Shown here: positions 60,732 to 64,000 of the stretch, piece after piece
Layout: each line of letters begins with the position of its first letter
Numbering within the stretch: position 1 is the first letter of the stretch
NCBI RefSeq assembly: GCF_035607535.1
Contig: NZ_JAYDZX010000006.1
Span: forward strand, 124,001-188,000
Source of the DNA: Salinimicrobium sp035607535
GTDB taxonomy: Bacteria > Bacteroidota > Bacteroidia > Flavobacteriales > Flavobacteriaceae
DNA: 64,000 nt
Reading direction: 5' to 3'
Translations under genes and position numbers: made by a program
The notes under the pieces: generated by a model
Seen by the model: only the letters and a program-made list of their open reading frames with translations
Database searches by the model: none
What the model was told of the DNA's origin: nothing

Positions 60732-62068
60732 TATGCTACTGCTTTTCTGTTTTTACCGGTTTTCATAAGACCATCATAATGTCTGTTCAACAGGTATGAA
60801 TTAACCTGTTGCATGGTATCGATTGCAACTCCTACCATGATCAACAATGATGTTCCTCCAAAGAACAAAGCCCATCCGGCCTGAACTCCCAACAGGGAAA
60901 CGATAATAGCAGGGAACACTGCGATAAGCGCTAAGAAAACAGAACCCGGCAGGGTGATTTGCGACATGATGCGATCTAAAAACTCAGCAGTTTCGGTTCC
61001 AGGTCTGATCCCCGGAATAAAACCACCACTTCTCTTAAGATCATCTGCCATTTTATTGGTAGGTACAGTAATCGCGGTGTAAAAGTACGTAAAAATAATA
61101 ATTAACAACGCAAACACCAGATTGTACCAAAAGCCGAAGATATCACTAAAGGCGGCTGTTACTCCCTGTGCAGTTTCAGACTGTGAAAGTCCTGCCACTG
61201 CTGCCGGAATGAACATGATTGCCTGGGCGAAGATGATCGGCATAACCCCAGAAGCATTAAGCTTCAATGGAATATATTGTCTTGAACCAAATACATTCTT
61301 TTCATATCCTCCGGTTGCGGTTCTTCTAGCATATTGTACAGGAATCTGTCGCACAGCCATTACCAACATTACAGAGGCCAGGATGATCGCAAACCAGATA
61401 ACAAGTTCAATAAGGATCATGATCAACCCTCCATTGGATTCGAATACTCTTGAAGCAAATTCCTGAATGAAAGCCTGTGGTAGAGTGGCAATAATACCAA
61501 CCATAATTAAAAGGGAGATACCGTTACCAATACCTTTATCGGTAATTTTCTCACCTAACCACATTGCAAATATGGTACCTGTAGCAAGAATGATCACAGA
61601 GGATGCCACGAATGTCACAGTACTCCCAAGAAGGAATGCACTGGAAGGCAAAGTAGCGAACAGGTTATAGATATAACCAGGACCCTGCACCAGAGTGATA
61701 GCAATAGTCAACCACCTTGTAATTTGGTTGATCCTTCTACGGCCACTCTCCCCTTCCTTCTGCAACTTTTGAAGATAAGGAACTGCGATCCCCATCAATT
61801 GCACCACAATAGATGCAGAGATGTAAGGCATAATACCTAATGCAAACACAGATGCATTTGAAAATGCACCTCCTGTGAAAGCGTTAAGCAATCCCAGCAA
61901 TCCCCCATCTGTTTGAGTCGCAAGGTTAGCTAATTGAGACGCATCAATGCCCGGAAGCACAACCTGTGCTCCAAAACGATACACCAACAACAAACCAAGG
62001 GTTACTAAAATTCTATTTTTTAGCTCCTCAATTTTCCAGATATTCTTTAATGTATTGATGAATTTCAT
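60731..62068 (-). CDS. secY: preprotein translocase channel subunit SecY
   Basis: A 445-residue protein with ten transmembrane helices forming the Sec channel with SecE and SecG; functional partner of SecDF, Ffh and YidD in the same window. Family motifs: GIMPYISASIVVQLM (plug/helix 2), GIGNGISLLIMVGI, VYARRT-type loop (PVQYARRTATGG), and PTNKMADDLKRSGGFIPGIRPG. Sits between rplO and infA as expected. Confidence 0.97.
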   Translation of the reverse strand: MKFINTLKNIWKIEELKNRILVTLGLLLVYRFGAQVVLPGIDASQLANLATQTDGGLLGLLNAFTGGAFSNASVFALGIMPYISASIVVQLMGIAVPYLQKLQKEGESGRRRINQITRWLTIAITLVQGPGYIYNLFATLPSSAFLLGSTVTFVASSVIILATGTIFAMWLGEKITDKGIGNGISLLIMVGIIATLPQAFIQEFASRVFESNGGLIMILIELVIWFAIILASVMLVMAVRQIPVQYARRTATGGYEKNVFGSRQYIPLKLNASGVMPIIFAQAIMFIPAAVAGLSQSETAQGVTAAFSDIFGFWYNLVFALLIIIFTYFYTAITVPTNKMADDLKRSGGFIPGIRPGTETAEFLDRIMSQITLPGSVFLALIAVFPAIIVSLLGVQAGWALFFGGTSLLIMVGVAIDTMQQVNSYLLNRHYDGLMKTGKNRKAVA

Positions 62069-62077
62069 TGTTATCTA

Positions 62078-62530
62078 TTATAAGGTAACGGCTTCACCAC
62101 CAGCAGCCTCAATTGCTTGCTTTGCGGATGCAGTAAATTTATGAACAGATATTTTCAACTTAGCTTTTAATTCACCTCTACCTAATATCTTTACCAACTC
62201 GTTTTTCCCGGCCAATCCATTCTCTACAAGAACATTCATGTCAACCGTATCGGTAATTCTACCTTCATCTACCAGGCTTTGAAGAGTATCAAGGTTAATC
62301 CCCTGATAGTCTTTACGGTTGATGTTGTTGAATCCGAATTTAGGAACACGTCTTTGAAGAGGCATCTGCCCTCCTTCAAATCCTATTTTCCTTGAGTAAC
62401 CTGAACGTGACTTGGCACCTTTATGACCACGGGTGGCAGTACCACCTTTTCCTGATCCTTCACCACGCCCAACACGCTTACTGTTACTTTGAACTGAACC
62501 TTTCGCAGGTTTTAAGTTACTTAAATCCAT
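62078..62530 (-). CDS. rplO: 50S ribosomal protein L15
   Basis: A 150-residue L15: MDLSNLKPAKGSVQSNSKRVGRGEGSGKGGTATRGHKGAKSRSG (key GRGEGSGKGGTATRGHKG) and FEGGQMPLQRRVPKFGF. Central 23S rRNA binder. 9 bases after rpmD. Confidence 0.98.
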   Translation of the reverse strand: MDLSNLKPAKGSVQSNSKRVGRGEGSGKGGTATRGHKGAKSRSGYSRKIGFEGGQMPLQRRVPKFGFNNINRKDYQGINLDTLQSLVDEGRITDTVDMNVLVENGLAGKNELVKILGRGELKAKLKISVHKFTASAKQAIEAAGGEAVTL

Positions 62531-62539
62531 GTGAATTTC

Positions 62540-62722
62540 TTATTTTGTCTCCTCAACGGAAACCAAGTGATTTACTTTATTTACCATACCAAGGATGTTT
62601 GGCGTATTCTCATGCTCCACTACCTGACCAAGTTTTCTTAGTCCCAGTGCTTCCAAAGTACGTTTTTGGTTCTGAGTGCGCTTAATTGCACTTTTTACCT
62701 GAGTAACTTTTATTTTTCCCAT
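62540..62722 (-). CDS. rpmD: 50S ribosomal protein L30
   Basis: A 60-residue L30: KIKVTQVKSAIKRTQNQKRTLEALGLRKLGQ followed by TPNILGMVNKVNHLV (key LEALGLRKLGQ). Between rpsE and rplO. Confidence 0.97.
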   Translation of the reverse strand: MGKIKVTQVKSAIKRTQNQKRTLEALGLRKLGQVVEHENTPNILGMVNKVNHLVSVEETK

Positions 62723-62733
62723 TTTCCTTGTTG

Positions 62734-63258
62734 TTATCCTTTAAAAACTTTTTCCAGAGAAATACCACGCTGCTTAGCTACAGTTTCTGCACTTCTCAAT
62801 TGAAGCAATGCGTCGAAAGTTGCTTTTACAACGTTGTGAGGGTTTGAAGACCCCTGGTTCTTTGAAAGTACATCGTGAACCCCAACAGATTCAAGTACGG
62901 CACGAATAGCACCACCAGCAATAACTCCGGTACCAGGCGCAGCAGGCAATAACATTACTCTTGCTCCACCGTATTTACCTTTTTGCTCATGAGGTAGGGT
63001 ACCCTTGTTAAGAGGGATACGCACCAGGTTTTTCTTTGCGTCTTCTACTGCTTTAGAAATGGCATCGGCTACTTCCTTTGATTTTCCTAACCCGTGGCCT
63101 ACAACACCATTTTCATCACCTACAACTACAATTGCAGAAAAGCCGAAGGCTCTACCACCCTTTGTAACTTTAGTAACACGTTGTACACCAACCAAACGGT
63201 CTTTTAATTCAAGTCCTCCTGGCTTTACAAGTTCTACGTTTTTATAATCCTGATACAT
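62734..63258 (-). CDS. rpsE: 30S ribosomal protein S5
   Basis: A 174-residue S5. Double-stranded RNA-binding and C-terminal domains: LKDRLVGVQRVTKVTKGGRAFGFSAIVVVGDENG, the GLGKSKEVADAISKA helix and GGARVMLLPAAPGTGVIAGGAIRAVLE (key RVTKVTKGGRAFGFSA). Affects decoding fidelity. Confidence 0.98.
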   Translation of the reverse strand: MYQDYKNVELVKPGGLELKDRLVGVQRVTKVTKGGRAFGFSAIVVVGDENGVVGHGLGKSKEVADAISKAVEDAKKNLVRIPLNKGTLPHEQKGKYGGARVMLLPAAPGTGVIAGGAIRAVLESVGVHDVLSKNQGSSNPHNVVKATFDALLQLRSAETVAKQRGISLEKVFKG

Positions 63259-63262
63259 ACTT

Positions 63263-63622
63263 TTAGAATTTTAGTCCTCCTTCGCGAGCACCTTCTGCTA
63301 ATGATTTTACTCTTCCGTGGTACAGGTAACCCCCTCTATCAAAAGAGATGGTCTCTATTCCGGCTTTTAAAGCTTTTTCAGCAATAGCTTTACCAACTAG
63401 TGCCGCCTGCTCTATTTTATTCTCTACAGTTGCAGATGCAACTTCCTTATCTCTTGAAGATGCAGCCACCAAGGTTTTTCCATCAACATCATTCACAATT
63501 TGAGCATAAATTTCTTTATTGCTTCTAAAAACTGAAAGTCTGGGACGGCCTTGAGTACCGCTTATATCTCTTCTGATCCTTTTCTTGATCTTTGTTCTTC
63601 TATCTTGTTTTGAAACTGCCAT
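63263..63622 (-). CDS. rplR: 50S ribosomal protein L18
   Basis: A 119-residue 5S rRNA-binding protein: RIRRDISGTQGRPRLSVFRSNKEIYAQIVNDVDGKTLVAASS and FDRGGYLYHGRVKSLAEGAREGGLKF (key GRPRLSVFRSNKEIYAQ). 4 bases before rpsE. Confidence 0.98.
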   Translation of the reverse strand: MAVSKQDRRTKIKKRIRRDISGTQGRPRLSVFRSNKEIYAQIVNDVDGKTLVAASSRDKEVASATVENKIEQAALVGKAIAEKALKAGIETISFDRGGYLYHGRVKSLAEGAREGGLKF

Positions 63623-63633
63623 AATCTTACTTA

Positions 63634-64000
63634 TTAAGCTGATTTACCTGCTTTTCTTCTTAACTGTTCACCCTTGAACTTGATACCTTTACCTTTGTAA
63701 GGTTCTGGTGCACGGAAAGATCTGATCTTTGCAGCTACCTGGCCTACTAGTTGTTTATCATGCGAAGTCAATTTCACGATAGGGTTCTTACCTTTATCTG
63801 AAATTGTTTCCACCTTTACTTCGGGGGCCAAATCTAAGATAATGTTATGAGAGTACCCAACAGCAAGATCCAATTTTTGACCCTGATTGGTAGCTCTGTA
63901 TCCCACACCAACTAATTCAAGTTCATGTGTGAATCCATTAGAAACACCTTCGATCATGTTATTGATCAAAGCACGATAAAGACCGTGTTTTGCTTTGTGC
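63634..64000 (-). CDS. rplF: 50S ribosomal protein L6, 5' end outside window
   Basis: The frame runs past the window edge: codons before the internal TTG continue HKAKHGLYRAL, the normal L6 sequence, so the gene starts beyond base 64000. Visible part has ALINNMIEGVSNGFTHELELVGVGYRA, GYSHNIILDLAPEV and the ending VAAKIRSFRAPEPYKGKGIKFKGEQLRRKAGK (key RAPEPYKGKGI). About 122 residues are seen of roughly 180. First visible gene of the spc block. Confidence 0.96.
   Translation of the reverse strand, partial: HKAKHGLYRALINNMIEGVSNGFTHELELVGVGYRATNQGQKLDLAVGYSHNIILDLAPEVKVETISDKGKNPIVKLTSHDKQLVGQVAAKIRSFRAPEPYKGKGIKFKGEQLRRKAGKSA

Noticed and set aside
63634..64000. Complete rplF starting at an internal TTG (63969)
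   Set aside because: The frame upstream encodes normal L6 residues to the window edge, so the gene is cut rather than short.

Overview
The window looks like a chromosomal core region of a member of the Flavobacteriaceae (Bacteroidota). The evidence is family content (BT_3928-type protein, DUF4293 next to rho, folP-cdaA pair, fused SecDF, Rho with a long Asn/Arg/Asp/Ser-rich insert, RluF, CtlX), promoter boxes of the TAnnTTTG type, absence of strong Shine-Dalgarno sequences, and many SGC- or SC-type lipoprotein signals. I cannot name the genus; marine relatives of Gramella/Christiangramia, Salegentibacter or Salinimicrobium are plausible. No phage, insertion sequence, CRISPR array, rRNA or obvious genomic island is present.

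Layout. 1-7.5 kb: the 3' end of a membrane glycosyltransferase-like gene, a MATE exporter/PAP2 cluster, a secreted M28 peptidase, a GNAT-like gene, an orphan lipoprotein-type TPR histidine kinase and a 58-residue gene too short for most ORF callers. 7.5-11.3 kb: a minus-strand run clpS, prmA, tpiA, a MauE/DoxX-like protein and a DUF1599 protein. 11.4-13.1 kb: folP-cdaA (folate and c-di-AMP). 13.1-19.7 kb: ABC exporter, truA, phosphoesterase, DUF4293, rho and an unrecognised lipoprotein. 20-22 kb: rpsT, two identical tRNA-Glu genes and proS. 22-28.7 kb: a Tyr/Gly-rich lipoprotein, an OmpP1/FadL-like porin, then folE-cysS-yidD and lgt-DUF192. 29-36.3 kb (minus strand): secDF, mdh, a DUF6588-like outer-membrane protein and gyrB. 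36.6-45.6 kb (mostly plus): DUF2911, queE (minus), a PBP4-LD-carboxypeptidase pair, a HerA-like ATPase, rluF and small genes up to ykvA. 45.6-57.1 kb (mostly minus): folD, a four-helix-bundle gene flanked by inverted heptad arrays, ffh, argS, two arginine-hydrolase-type genes, gltA, eno and carA. 57.3-64 kb (minus): the spc/alpha ribosomal block from rplF (cut by the window) to rplQ, with secY, infA, rpmJ and rpoA.

Most of the window is housekeeping: translation, protein targeting (ffh, secY, secDF, yidD, lgt), central carbon metabolism (tpiA, eno, gltA, mdh), cell wall and nucleotides. The signals not explained by ordinary genes are non-coding. One is a heptanucleotide array family (AGTGGTC/AGTATTC type) that brackets the four-helix-bundle gene as inverted ends and recurs alone at 16.2 kb; two of the three arrays start inside a TAG stop codon. 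Another is a dispersed 19-bp palindrome, TCAAAAATGNCATTTTTGA, seen three times perfectly and at least twice imperfectly between genes. A third is a long inverted repeat between mdh and secDF that contains one of those palindromes. I see no complete new multi-gene system; the heptad-flanked element is the best candidate for something under-described.
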